From NCBI GenBank assembly GCA_001797845.1, contig MGQN01000046.1, forward strand, positions 1 through 5,549: a stretch of DNA of 5,549 nucleotides. Reading direction: 5' to 3'. Shown piece by piece: positions 1 to 5,174 of this stretch. The notes beneath the pieces are model-generated. The model was not told where the DNA came from. It searched no databases and saw only the letters and a list, made by a program, of their open reading frames with translations. The stretch comes from Deltaproteobacteria bacterium RBG_16_44_11 (lineage in GTDB: Bacteria; Desulfobacterota; Syntrophia; Syntrophales; Smithellaceae). The translations under genes and the position numbers were made by a program. Each line of letters begins with the position of its first letter. Position 1 is the first letter of the stretch.

Positions 1-222
1 CGTACTGATGAAATAGCCGGGATAAAGGATGCGGGCGGCACGCCGCAGAATATCAACGATTGACTCCCTATTAGGGATTGGTTCCGCGCTGACATGATCG
101 AAACAACCATCTTTATTGCAGGATGATACGAGCTTATTGACGATATCCGGAATTTTTGTTCTAAAATTTTGGGCTGAATCAACTTCGTTTTTGCATTCTT
201 TGTATTGCCGGGGTCGCTTCAT
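1..222 (-). CDS. cysE: Serine O-acetyltransferase, N-terminal fragment (runs off left edge)
   Basis: Serine O-acetyltransferase transfers acetyl from acetyl-CoA to serine in the cytoplasm, giving the O-acetylserine that cysteine synthase converts to cysteine. Only the first 74 codons are in the window. They show the family's N-terminal helical region, with a PNRESIVDIL stretch (residues 50-59) followed by RILYPGYF (64-71). This matches the 'PSRE...LFPGYF' signature that precedes the catalytic left-handed beta-helix in one branch of bacterial serine acetyltransferases. The catalytic hexapeptide repeats lie outside the window, so the call rests on this signature and on context. The ATG at 222 has an AGGAG (233-237) ten bases upstream, next to the nifS stop codon. 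The gene follows nifS by 15 bases, so it is very likely cotranscribed with nifU and nifS. Coupling cysteine supply to the desulfurase that consumes it fits this order. A different hexapeptide acyltransferase cannot be fully excluded. Confidence 0.77.
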   Translation of the reverse strand, partial: MKRPRQYKECKNEVDSAQNFRTKIPDIVNKLVSSCNKDGCFDHVSAEPIPNRESIVDILRRAARILYPGYFIST

Positions 223-237
223 TAATTATGTGCTCCT

Positions 238-1419
238 TTATTGGTTTGTGCAGGCAGGCTGCGATGAGTTCCAGTAAGGTGACATGCCCCGTAACCGCTC
301 AATAATTGCCGGCATCTTATCAATAACAAAATCGATTTCTTTTTCCGTATTATAAATGCTCAGACTGAACCGGATAGAACCGTGCGCCATAGTGAAGGGA
401 ACGCCCATGGCACGCAGAACGTGCGAAGGCTGCAGAGATCCCGAAGTACAGGCTGATCCGGAAGAAGCGCAGATTCCGTGTTCATTCATCAAAAGCAGGA
501 TTGCTTCACCTTCGACATATTCGAAACTGATATTGGTTGTGTTGGGCAAACGATTAGTCGTGTCTCCATTAACGCGGCTTTGAGGAATCTTTGTTAGAAT
601 CTGTTTTTCCAGTTTATCCCGCAGACCTTTGACGTAAGTATTTTCTTTTTCCATATTCTTCGCGGCGAGTTCACAAGCCTTGCCCAAACCGATGATACTC
701 GGCGTGTTTTCCGTGCCGCCGCGTCTCTCTCTTTCCTGATGACCGCCGATGAGAAAAGGAGAAAATTTTGTTCCGCGACGAATGTAGAGGATGCCGATAC
801 CTTTGGGCGCGTGCAGTTTATGCCCGGAAATAGAAAGCATATCAATGGCATTTTTTTTCATATTGATCGGAATTTTTCCGGTAGTCTGGACGGCATCGGT
901 ATGAAACAGAATTCCACGCTTATGCACCATAGCCGCCGCCTCTTCCACCGGGAATATTACTCCCGTTTCGTTGTTCCCCCACATCAGACTGACTATTGCC
1001 GTATCAGGCGTCATGCTCTTTTCCAAATTTTCCAGATCGAGAATACCATTTTTATCAACAGGCAGTTCCGTTATCTTATATCCATGCGTCCCCAAATTTG
1101 CGCATAAAGCACGAATAGCGGGGTGTTCTACGCGGCTTGTTATAATATGTTTTTTATCCGGACGTGTCGCCAGCGCCGACCGGATAGCCGCGTTATCGCT
1201 TTCCGTGCCGCAGCTTGTAAAGATAATTTCCTCAGGTAACGCGCCGATTAGAGCGGCCACCTGTTCCCTGGCCTCACGAATTTTTTGGGCCACCTGACCG
1301 CCGAAGGTATGCATACTGGAAGGATTGCCGTACAAATCGCGAAAATAAGGAAGCATAGCTTCCAGTACTTCTTTGGCTACTTCGGTTGTGGCATTATTAT
1401 CCAGATAGATTACGCTCAT
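238..1419 (-). CDS. nifS: Cysteine desulfurase NifS
   Basis: This PLP-dependent enzyme converts L-cysteine to alanine and leaves a persulfide on its active-site cysteine, which feeds Fe-S cluster assembly on NifU and probably other sulfur-transfer routes. It is a 393-residue class V aminotransferase-fold protein, the usual length for NifS/IscS. Visible landmarks are YLDNNATT at the N-terminus, His99 in VEHPA (stacks on PLP), GNNETG (148-153), Asp175 and Gln178 in HTDAVQ, the PLP lysine Lys201 in SGHKLHAPKG, the RGGTEN loop (233-238), and catalytic Cys324 in SSGSACTSG within the long mobile loop typical of group I desulfurases. The ATG overlaps the nifU stop as ATGA. A strong AGGAGG (1427-1432) inside the end of nifU lies seven bases before it, so translational coupling is likely. 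Pairing with a three-domain NifU supports the NifS name over IscS. No nitrogenase gene is in the window, so a housekeeping role is the safer inference. Confidence 0.96.
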   Translation of the reverse strand: MSVIYLDNNATTEVAKEVLEAMLPYFRDLYGNPSSMHTFGGQVAQKIREAREQVAALIGALPEEIIFTSCGTESDNAAIRSALATRPDKKHIITSRVEHPAIRALCANLGTHGYKITELPVDKNGILDLENLEKSMTPDTAIVSLMWGNNETGVIFPVEEAAAMVHKRGILFHTDAVQTTGKIPINMKKNAIDMLSISGHKLHAPKGIGILYIRRGTKFSPFLIGGHQERERRGGTENTPSIIGLGKACELAAKNMEKENTYVKGLRDKLEKQILTKIPQSRVNGDTTNRLPNTTNISFEYVEGEAILLLMNEHGICASSGSACTSGSLQPSHVLRAMGVPFTMAHGSIRFSLSIYNTEKEIDFVIDKMPAIIERLRGMSPYWNSSQPACTNQ

Positions 1420-2240
1420 GAAGGCACCTCCTCGATCACCAAATCGGGCGATACGAGTTCTCTCAAACGGTGCTCAACGAAGTTTTTCAAAGTGATATCC
1501 GAAGCCTTACAGGTCGCGCAGGCGCCTCTTGTGGCCACGATTACGCGATTGCCGATAACATCAATAAGCTCTATATCTCCGCCATCATGCTTCAGCGATG
1601 GCCGGATTTCTCTCTCCAGCGTTTCTTCAATTAATCGAATTTTCTGGATATTGGTAAGTTTCTGCTTTGCGTCCGCTTTCGGTTCACTCTTCACTCGATC
1701 AATTATTTTCTGAATTTCCTCATGACAGCCTCCGCAACCGCCTCCGGCCTTGGTATAATTTGTAACTTCTTCGATGGTGCTCAGGTTGTTCTCGCGAATA
1801 GCTTGCTCGATTTCTTTGTCGGTAACGCCGAAGCATTCGCAAATAATTTTCGCGCCGGTCTGGGTCGCCGGAACACCTTTATAATTTTCTATTGCTTTTT
1901 CCAGCGCCTGTTTTCCCATGACAGAACAGTGCATTTTCTCATCCGGCAGACCGCCGAGATATTTGGCGATGTCTTGATTGCTGACTTTGAGAGCTTCTTC
2001 CAGGGTCATTCCTTTGATTATTTCGGTCAACGCGGAAGAAGAAGCGATAGCGCTGGCACAACCGAATGTTTTGAACTTCGCCTCCTTGATTCGCTTTTTC
2101 TCATCTAATTTAAAAGTCAGTTTAAGGGCGTCACCACAGGCCAGCGAGCCGACTTCGGCCACTCCGTCGGGATTTTCTATTTCGCCAACGTTATGCGGAT
2201 TGAGAAAGTGCTCTTTGACTTTATCCGTATATTCCCACAT
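1416..2240 (-). CDS. nifU: Fe-S cluster scaffold protein NifU (three-domain)
   Basis: NifU is the cytoplasmic scaffold on which sulfur from NifS and iron are built into [2Fe-2S] and [4Fe-4S] clusters for transfer to apo-proteins. This 274-residue protein has the full Azotobacter-type architecture. The N-terminal IscU-like domain (about 1-125) carries Cys35 in ACGD, Cys61 in GCASA and Cys105 in MHCSV. The central BFD-like [2Fe-2S] domain (about 131-180) has Cys134 and Cys136 in CECFG and Cys169 and Cys172 in CGGC. The C-terminal Nfu domain (about 200-272) has the Cys241/Cys244 pair in CATC. All nine expected cysteines are present. It is shorter than Azotobacter NifU (about 312 residues), mostly in the linker before the Nfu domain. 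The ATG at 2240 has AAGGAG (2247-2252) six bases upstream. It is first in the nifU-nifS-cysE set. I see no convincing promoter between it and the tmRNA gene, so read-through from ssrA is possible. Confidence 0.96.
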   Translation of the reverse strand: MWEYTDKVKEHFLNPHNVGEIENPDGVAEVGSLACGDALKLTFKLDEKKRIKEAKFKTFGCASAIASSSALTEIIKGMTLEEALKVSNQDIAKYLGGLPDEKMHCSVMGKQALEKAIENYKGVPATQTGAKIICECFGVTDKEIEQAIRENNLSTIEEVTNYTKAGGGCGGCHEEIQKIIDRVKSEPKADAKQKLTNIQKIRLIEETLEREIRPSLKHDGGDIELIDVIGNRVIVATRGACATCKASDITLKNFVEHRLRELVSPDLVIEEVPS

Positions 2241-2278
2241 AATTCACTCCTTGAGGAACTGTAAACAATTTCTCCAAG

Positions 2279-2302
2279 CATCATCGGACAAATAAAATGA
2301 TG
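2279..2302. repeat. Small inverted repeat between ssrA and nifU
   Basis: Perfect six-base arms CATCAT (2279-2284) and ATGATG (2297-2302) are separated by 12 bases, so a small AT-rich stem-loop could form in RNA from either strand. On the minus strand, the direction of ssrA and nifU, no run of U follows the stem, so it does not look like an efficient intrinsic terminator. A second imperfect inverted repeat (2250-2255 and 2272-2278) lies next to it and includes the AAG of the nifU Shine-Dalgarno. It could be an RNA processing stem, a leader hairpin or chance. Confidence 0.3.
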
Positions 2303-2326
2303 TGCTTAATTAACTAAATTACTTTT

Positions 2327-2682
2327 TGGTGGAGGCGGCGGGAGTCGAACCCGCGTCCGAAAACCTTCCGCTGGAGAATCTACGTACATAGCCTTCGTTT
2401 TAGAACCTTCACGCTTGGTTTGCTCCCTCAGGCCGGATCGCACCGCGCTATCCTGAAAGTGTTTCGCCGCCCTCCCTCAGGAAGAGAGTTTGGCTATCCT
2501 GTCTTAATGACGTCCTTACAAAGCCAACAGGAAAACCGTGCAGGACGTTAGCCGTCTTAAGCGGCTAAGGCGTAATCGTAGTTGTCTGCGATTATATGTT
2601 TCCTACCTGTTTAACGAGGCCTGTAGGAACCTCGGTACGCATCTACAACTTCAAATGTCCCCGTCGAAACCGTGACGCCCCC
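2327..2682 (-). ncRNA. ssrA: Transfer-messenger RNA (tmRNA, one-piece)
   Basis: tmRNA enters ribosomes stalled on broken messages, is charged with alanine, and supplies a short reading frame that tags the nascent peptide for proteolysis; SmpB is its required partner. The 5' GGGGGCG (2682 down) pairs with CGCCUCC before A and an encoded CCA ending at 2327. This seven-pair acceptor stem includes the G3-U70 wobble that alanyl-tRNA synthetase recognises. Other landmarks are the conserved start with GGUUUCGACGGGGAC, a T-arm GCGGG-UUCGACU-CCCGC, a pseudoknot upstream of the tag (CGAGG/CCUCG stem with loop UUCCUAC pairing to GUAGGAA, within 2600-2634), and a hairpin UAGCCG/CGGCUA that puts the tag stop codon in its loop. 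Length is about 356 bases, and it is a standard contiguous form, not the permuted two-piece form. The wobble pair fixes the mature 5' end at 2682, although a sixth C precedes it on the plus strand. A strong promoter lies just upstream, and smpB lies about 1.1 kb upstream. Confidence 0.97.
2557..2589 (-). other. tmRNA proteolysis-tag reading frame
   Basis: This is the resume codon to stop codon of the tmRNA message segment. It reads GCA GAC AAC TAC GAT TAC, then GCC TTA GCC GCT TAA, encoding ADNYDYALAA. The tRNA-borne alanine is added ahead of it. The ALAA end is the classic signal read by ClpXP-type proteases. The resume codon GCA is preceded by UAAUC, similar to the UAGUC before the resume codon in E. 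coli tmRNA. The aromatic NYDY core differs from the E. coli ANDENYALAA tag and is in the style of deltaproteobacterial tags. Confidence 0.93.
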
Positions 2683-2701
2683 CTGATATTTATTTGATTG
2701 T

Positions 2702-2730
2702 AATATATTAATTTATCACTGATTTGTCAA
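2702..2730 (-). promoter_or_regulatory. Sigma-70-type promoter of ssrA
   Basis: On the minus strand a perfect TTGACA (2725-2730) is followed by a 17-base spacer and TATATT (2702-2707), a five-of-six match to the -10 consensus. The -10 ends 19 bases before the mature tmRNA 5' end, so transcription would begin roughly a dozen bases upstream of it. That leaves a short leader for RNase P to remove, as expected for tmRNA. The surrounding AT-rich region between the pirin stop and ssrA shows no clear intrinsic terminator for the upstream genes. Confidence 0.82.
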
Positions 2731-2787
2731 AGGAAACAAAATTAACAATTATCTTAAAATAACCTCACCCGAATTTTTTTCCCTACT

Positions 2788-3708
2788 TTAACTTAGTCTT
2801 TTATGTTTTATAAACGTACCGTTATCGTATTCTTCGAAAGCAATCTGCAATTCTTGCTGCGTGTTCATTACAATAGGGCCGTACCAGGCAACCGGCTCAC
2901 CGATGGGTTTACCGGATATTAAAAGAAAACGAACATGTTTATCTTTAGTGGAAACAACCATCTCTTCCCCATTATCGAATAAAACAAGATTTCCGTCTGT
3001 TAAATATGCATCTCTTTGGATGTCGAAATAGTTTACCCCTTCGACTTCATAGACAAACGGATTTTTTTCCTTACAGAAACTGGCCTTGCCTTCGATAATA
3101 TAGGCAAAAACTGTGTGCCCTGGTTTGGTGGGATGTGTAAATTCCGTTTTAGCTGGAATCGTAACATCGCAATAGAAAGGGTCGGTAACGATATCATGAA
3201 CAGGCCCCTTTGTTCCCTCAATCTCGCCGCAAATGATTTTTATTTTCACACCGCTGCTTGTGGAAATTTCCGGAATTTGGCTCACTTTTACGTCACGATA
3301 ACGCGGCGGCATCATCTTATGCGATGCCGGAAGATTAGCCCAAAGCTGAAATCCTCCCATATAGCCTGTTTTATCGCCTTGGGGCATTTCCTGGTGGATG
3401 ATGCCGCTCCCGGCAGTCATCCATTGCACATCTCCGGGACCGATCACACCTTTATTCCCCATGCTGTCTCCGTGTTCGACATTTCCTCCCAGCATATAAG
3501 TGATTGTTTCAATCCCCCGGTGTGGATGCCAGGGGAAGCCTTTAAGATAATGGCCGGGATTGCCGGATCGAAAATCGTCCAGTAACAAAAACGGATCCAA
3601 CAGCGGAACTTCACTGAAACCGAAAGCCCGCTTTAAATGAACGCCGGCCCCTTCCAGAGTCGGTTTACTTTTGATGACTTTCCGTATCTTTCTGCATTTC
3701 ATCATCAT
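2788..3708 (-). CDS. Pirin family protein (bicupin)
   Basis: Pirins are double-cupin iron proteins. Some bacterial members have quercetinase activity and others bind metabolic enzymes, but the role of most is unknown. This 306-residue protein has both domains. The N-terminal metal-binding cupin (about 20-130) has His61 and His63 in HPHRG, and His105 and Glu107 in GIIHQE, the same four ligands as human pirin (His56, His58, His101, Glu103). It also has the family stretch QLWANLP (121-127). The C-terminal pirin_C cupin (about 165-295) ends with the GKPIGEPVAWYGP (266-278) region. The metal site looks intact. At roughly 300 residues it is a full-length pirin, longer than E. coli YhhW (about 230). 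Three ATG codons stand in tandem at the start, and the ribosome site favours the third. It lies 50 bases after smpB on the same strand and may be cotranscribed with it. Nothing in the sequence reveals its substrate. Confidence 0.92.
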   Translation of the reverse strand: MMMKCRKIRKVIKSKPTLEGAGVHLKRAFGFSEVPLLDPFLLLDDFRSGNPGHYLKGFPWHPHRGIETITYMLGGNVEHGDSMGNKGVIGPGDVQWMTAGSGIIHQEMPQGDKTGYMGGFQLWANLPASHKMMPPRYRDVKVSQIPEISTSSGVKIKIICGEIEGTKGPVHDIVTDPFYCDVTIPAKTEFTHPTKPGHTVFAYIIEGKASFCKEKNPFVYEVEGVNYFDIQRDAYLTDGNLVLFDNGEEMVVSTKDKHVRFLLISGKPIGEPVAWYGPIVMNTQQELQIAFEEYDNGTFIKHKRLS

Positions 3709-3709
3709 G

Positions 3710-3715
3710 CCTCTC
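3710..3715 (-). promoter_or_regulatory. Ribosome binding site of the pirin gene, favouring the third ATG
   Basis: GAGAGG on the minus strand is one base from the ATG at 3708, four bases from the ATG at 3705 and seven bases from the ATG at 3702. Normal spacing favours the third ATG, giving a protein two residues shorter (304). The three codons are in the same frame, so only the N-terminal methionines are affected. Confidence 0.55.
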
Positions 3716-3758
3716 GTTTGTTTTTTATTAATCCTTACTTGCTATTATTTATTTAACA

Positions 3759-4235
3759 TCAAACTTTGATGAGCTTCGATTTGAAATCGCGGGCAATGTC
3801 GCGGCGCTCTTCCCGCGTTTTGATATCATGACGACGGTCGTACAATTTTTTGCCTTTGCCGATGCCGATTTCTACTTTAACCTTGCCGTTTTTGAAATAA
3901 AGCTTCAATGGGATCAATGATAAACCTTTTTCCCGTGATTTGCCGTAGAGTTTACTGATTTCCCTCTTGTGCAGTAAAAGCTTTCGCGGCCGCAGAGGAT
4001 CATGATTATAGCGGTTGCCGTGATCATAATGGCCGATATGCAATTCTCTGAGAAATACTTCATCGTCATTCACCAGCGCGTAACTGTCTTTCAGGTTCGC
4101 TTTGCCGGCGCGCAGCGCCTTGACCTCCGTGCCGGTCAGGACCATTCCGGCTTCGTAAATATCCGTTATCTCATAGTCGCGACGCGCCGTCTTGTTGGAA
4201 GCAATCAGTTTTTGTGCTGTATTTTCTTTAGCCAT
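3759..4235 (-). CDS. smpB: SsrA-binding protein SmpB
   Basis: SmpB binds the tRNA-like domain of tmRNA, standing in for the missing anticodon arm, and places its C-terminal tail in the empty mRNA channel of stalled ribosomes. The 158-residue protein has normal length and all the family blocks: an N-terminal RRDYEI region (18-23), GTEVKALRAGKANLKDSYA (35-53) of the OB-fold, and GKGKKLYDRRHDIK (126-139). The last block includes His136 at the start of the C-terminal tail that probes the decoding centre. The tail ends in basic residues, as usual. The ATG at 4235 is the only sensible start because an in-frame TAA lies ten codon-bases upstream, yet no Shine-Dalgarno is visible in the 30 bases before it. 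It begins 31 bases after the ttcA stop on the same strand, so it may depend on transcription from the ttcA promoter. The gene for its RNA partner lies about 1.1 kb downstream. Confidence 0.97.
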   Translation of the reverse strand: MAKENTAQKLIASNKTARRDYEITDIYEAGMVLTGTEVKALRAGKANLKDSYALVNDDEVFLRELHIGHYDHGNRYNHDPLRPRKLLLHKREISKLYGKSREKGLSLIPLKLYFKNGKVKVEIGIGKGKKLYDRRHDIKTREERRDIARDFKSKLIKV

Positions 4236-4266
4236 AGTTAATTTTTACATTTATATACAAATATTG

Positions 4267-5031
4267 CTATTTCTTTTTTTGTAAAGGCAATAAATAATCA
4301 GGTTTTACGTGACTCATGGCTTTAAAAATATTGTCCCGGATATTTTTATTTTCCCTGGCCAGTTCATTTAAAAGGTTTTTCACATACATTCTTCTTGATT
4401 TTTTACTCGTTGGGCAATTATTTTCCACGGTCGGGAAAAACCGCTCCCGTTGATATTTTTTAATAAGCTCTTCCCGTAAATAGGCCAGGGGCCGAATAAT
4501 ATGCAGTTTACCGCCGAAAATCTTTTGATTAGGCATCATCGTGCTGATTTCACGGCCATAAAACATGTTAATCAAAAGCGTTTCAATAATATCGTCGCGA
4601 TGATGAGCAAAAGCAATTTTATTACACCCTTCGGAGGCGGCAATTTCAAAAATTCGTCTCCTCCGCAGCCGTGAACACAAGAAACAAGGGTTTTTTCTAT
4701 TATAATCACTATGCGCCAAAAGGCCAATATCCGTTTTTTCCATCACATAGCGGTAATTATTTTCTTGCAGATATTTTTCCAGTGTATTGTAGCCGCTGTA
4801 AGTAATATCGAAGCCCATATCAATATTGACGGCAATAAGGTAAAACTTCGGAGTGAATATCATCGGTGAATCCAGTAAATTCAGCAGGGCAAAGCTGTCC
4901 GCTCCTCCGGATACGCCGACCAGCAACCTATCTCCTTCTTCAATCATCTGGAAATCCAAAATGGCCTTTTCCATCCATTTTTTTAAGTGGAGAAAAAGTT
5001 TCGTGTTTTTTTCTTTTTTTACGTTTTTCAT
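4267..5031 (-). CDS. ttcA: TtcA-family tRNA 2-thiocytidine synthetase (PP-loop ATPase)
   Basis: TtcA thiolates cytidine 32 of certain tRNAs, activating the base with ATP and using a [4Fe-4S] cluster held by three cysteines. In this 254-residue protein the PP-loop SGGADS is at 41-46, after FQMIEEGDRLLVGV (27-40), the usual TtcA lead-in. The cluster cysteines are probably Cys116 and Cys119 in PCFLC and Cys206 in NNCPTS. HHRDD (143-147), NMFYGRE (155-161) and IRPLAYLREE (179-188) are also family hallmarks and separate it from TilS, which lacks the CxxC pair. The canonical TtcA PP-loop is SGGKDS; here Lys is Ala, so the exact substrate is less certain. It is shorter than E. coli TtcA (311) but complete at both ends. 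The start is fixed by an in-frame TAG directly before the ATG; no Shine-Dalgarno is present. It is divergent from eno and is followed after 31 bases by smpB. Its need for Fe-S and persulfide sulfur links it functionally to the nearby NifU and NifS. Confidence 0.86.
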   Translation of the reverse strand: MKNVKKEKNTKLFLHLKKWMEKAILDFQMIEEGDRLLVGVSGGADSFALLNLLDSPMIFTPKFYLIAVNIDMGFDITYSGYNTLEKYLQENNYRYVMEKTDIGLLAHSDYNRKNPCFLCSRLRRRRIFEIAASEGCNKIAFAHHRDDIIETLLINMFYGREISTMMPNQKIFGGKLHIIRPLAYLREELIKKYQRERFFPTVENNCPTSKKSRRMYVKNLLNELARENKNIRDNIFKAMSHVKPDYLLPLQKKK

Positions 5032-5043
5032 CTATAAAAACCA

Positions 5044-5072
5044 ATTATCACTTTAGAAATGAAACTTTTCAG
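5044..5072 (-). promoter_or_regulatory. Possible promoter of ttcA (divergent from eno)
   Basis: On the minus strand CTGAAA (5067-5072), a 17-base spacer and GATAAT (5044-5049) form a fair sigma-70 match. It would start transcription less than ten bases before the ttcA ATG, making a nearly leaderless message, which would fit the missing Shine-Dalgarno. An alternative 34 bases further upstream is TTGATT (5101-5106) with TAAATA (5078-5083), also spaced by 17, which would give a leader of about 40 bases. The sequence does not decide between them. Confidence 0.35.
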
Positions 5073-5124
5073 GTCTTTATTTATCCGAGTTTCTGATGAT
5101 AATCAAGTTACTTCAAATATCGGC

Positions 5125-5153
5125 TTGAAATACCGCGCGCGCTTTGCTATAGA
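5125..5153 (+). promoter_or_regulatory. Sigma-70-type promoter of eno
   Basis: TTGAAA (5125-5130) and TATAGA (5148-5153) are separated by exactly 17 bases. The predicted start near 5160 leaves a leader of only about 15 bases, just enough to hold the ribosome binding site. The spacer contains an alternating CG run (5134-5142). No repressor operator is evident. Confidence 0.65.
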
Positions 5154-5163
5154 AGCAAAAAAA

Positions 5164-5169
5164 AAGGAG
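5164..5169 (+). promoter_or_regulatory. Ribosome binding site of eno, fixes the start
   Basis: AAGGAG, at the end of a long A run, is five bases before the ATG at 5175. It is a strong Shine-Dalgarno match with good spacing, and it points to the ATG that begins the conserved enolase N-terminus. Confidence 0.8.
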
Positions 5170-5174
5170 TATTT

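Noticed and set aside
739..1107. Plus-strand open frame of 122 codons within nifS
   Set aside because: It lies wholly opposite the well-conserved nifS frame, has no family resemblance and no ribosome site that stands out; it is a shadow.
2250..2278. Imperfect inverted repeat (CTTGAG / CTCCAAG) next to the nifU ribosome site as a riboswitch or attenuator
   Set aside because: The arms are six bases with a bulge and no known riboswitch core surrounds them; too weak to call.
1285..2295. Plus-strand open frames opposite nifU and the nifS start
   Set aside because: They are antisense to a gene whose nine conserved cysteines are all in place; the translations are Ser/Phe-rich shadows.
2327..2410. 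tRNA gene suggested by the T-arm and CCA sequence
   Set aside because: There is no anticodon arm or D-arm of a normal tRNA; the bases are the 3' tRNA-like part of tmRNA, pairing with the 5' end at 2676-2682.
2731..2787. Terminator between the pirin gene and ssrA
   Set aside because: The only inverted repeat is an AT-only palindrome with no loop and no GC-rich stem followed by a U run.
3016..3585. Plus-strand open frame of 189 codons opposite the pirin gene
   Set aside because: It is the longest antisense frame, but its protein resembles no family I know, while the minus-strand pirin frame has all its conserved metal ligands.
4267..5031. TilS (tRNA-Ile lysidine synthase) as the identity of the PP-loop protein
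   Set aside because: SGGADS would suit TilS, but the CxxC pair, the third cysteine in NCPTS and the HHRDD/NMFYGRE/RPLAYLRE pattern are those of TtcA, and the TilS C-terminal domains are missing.
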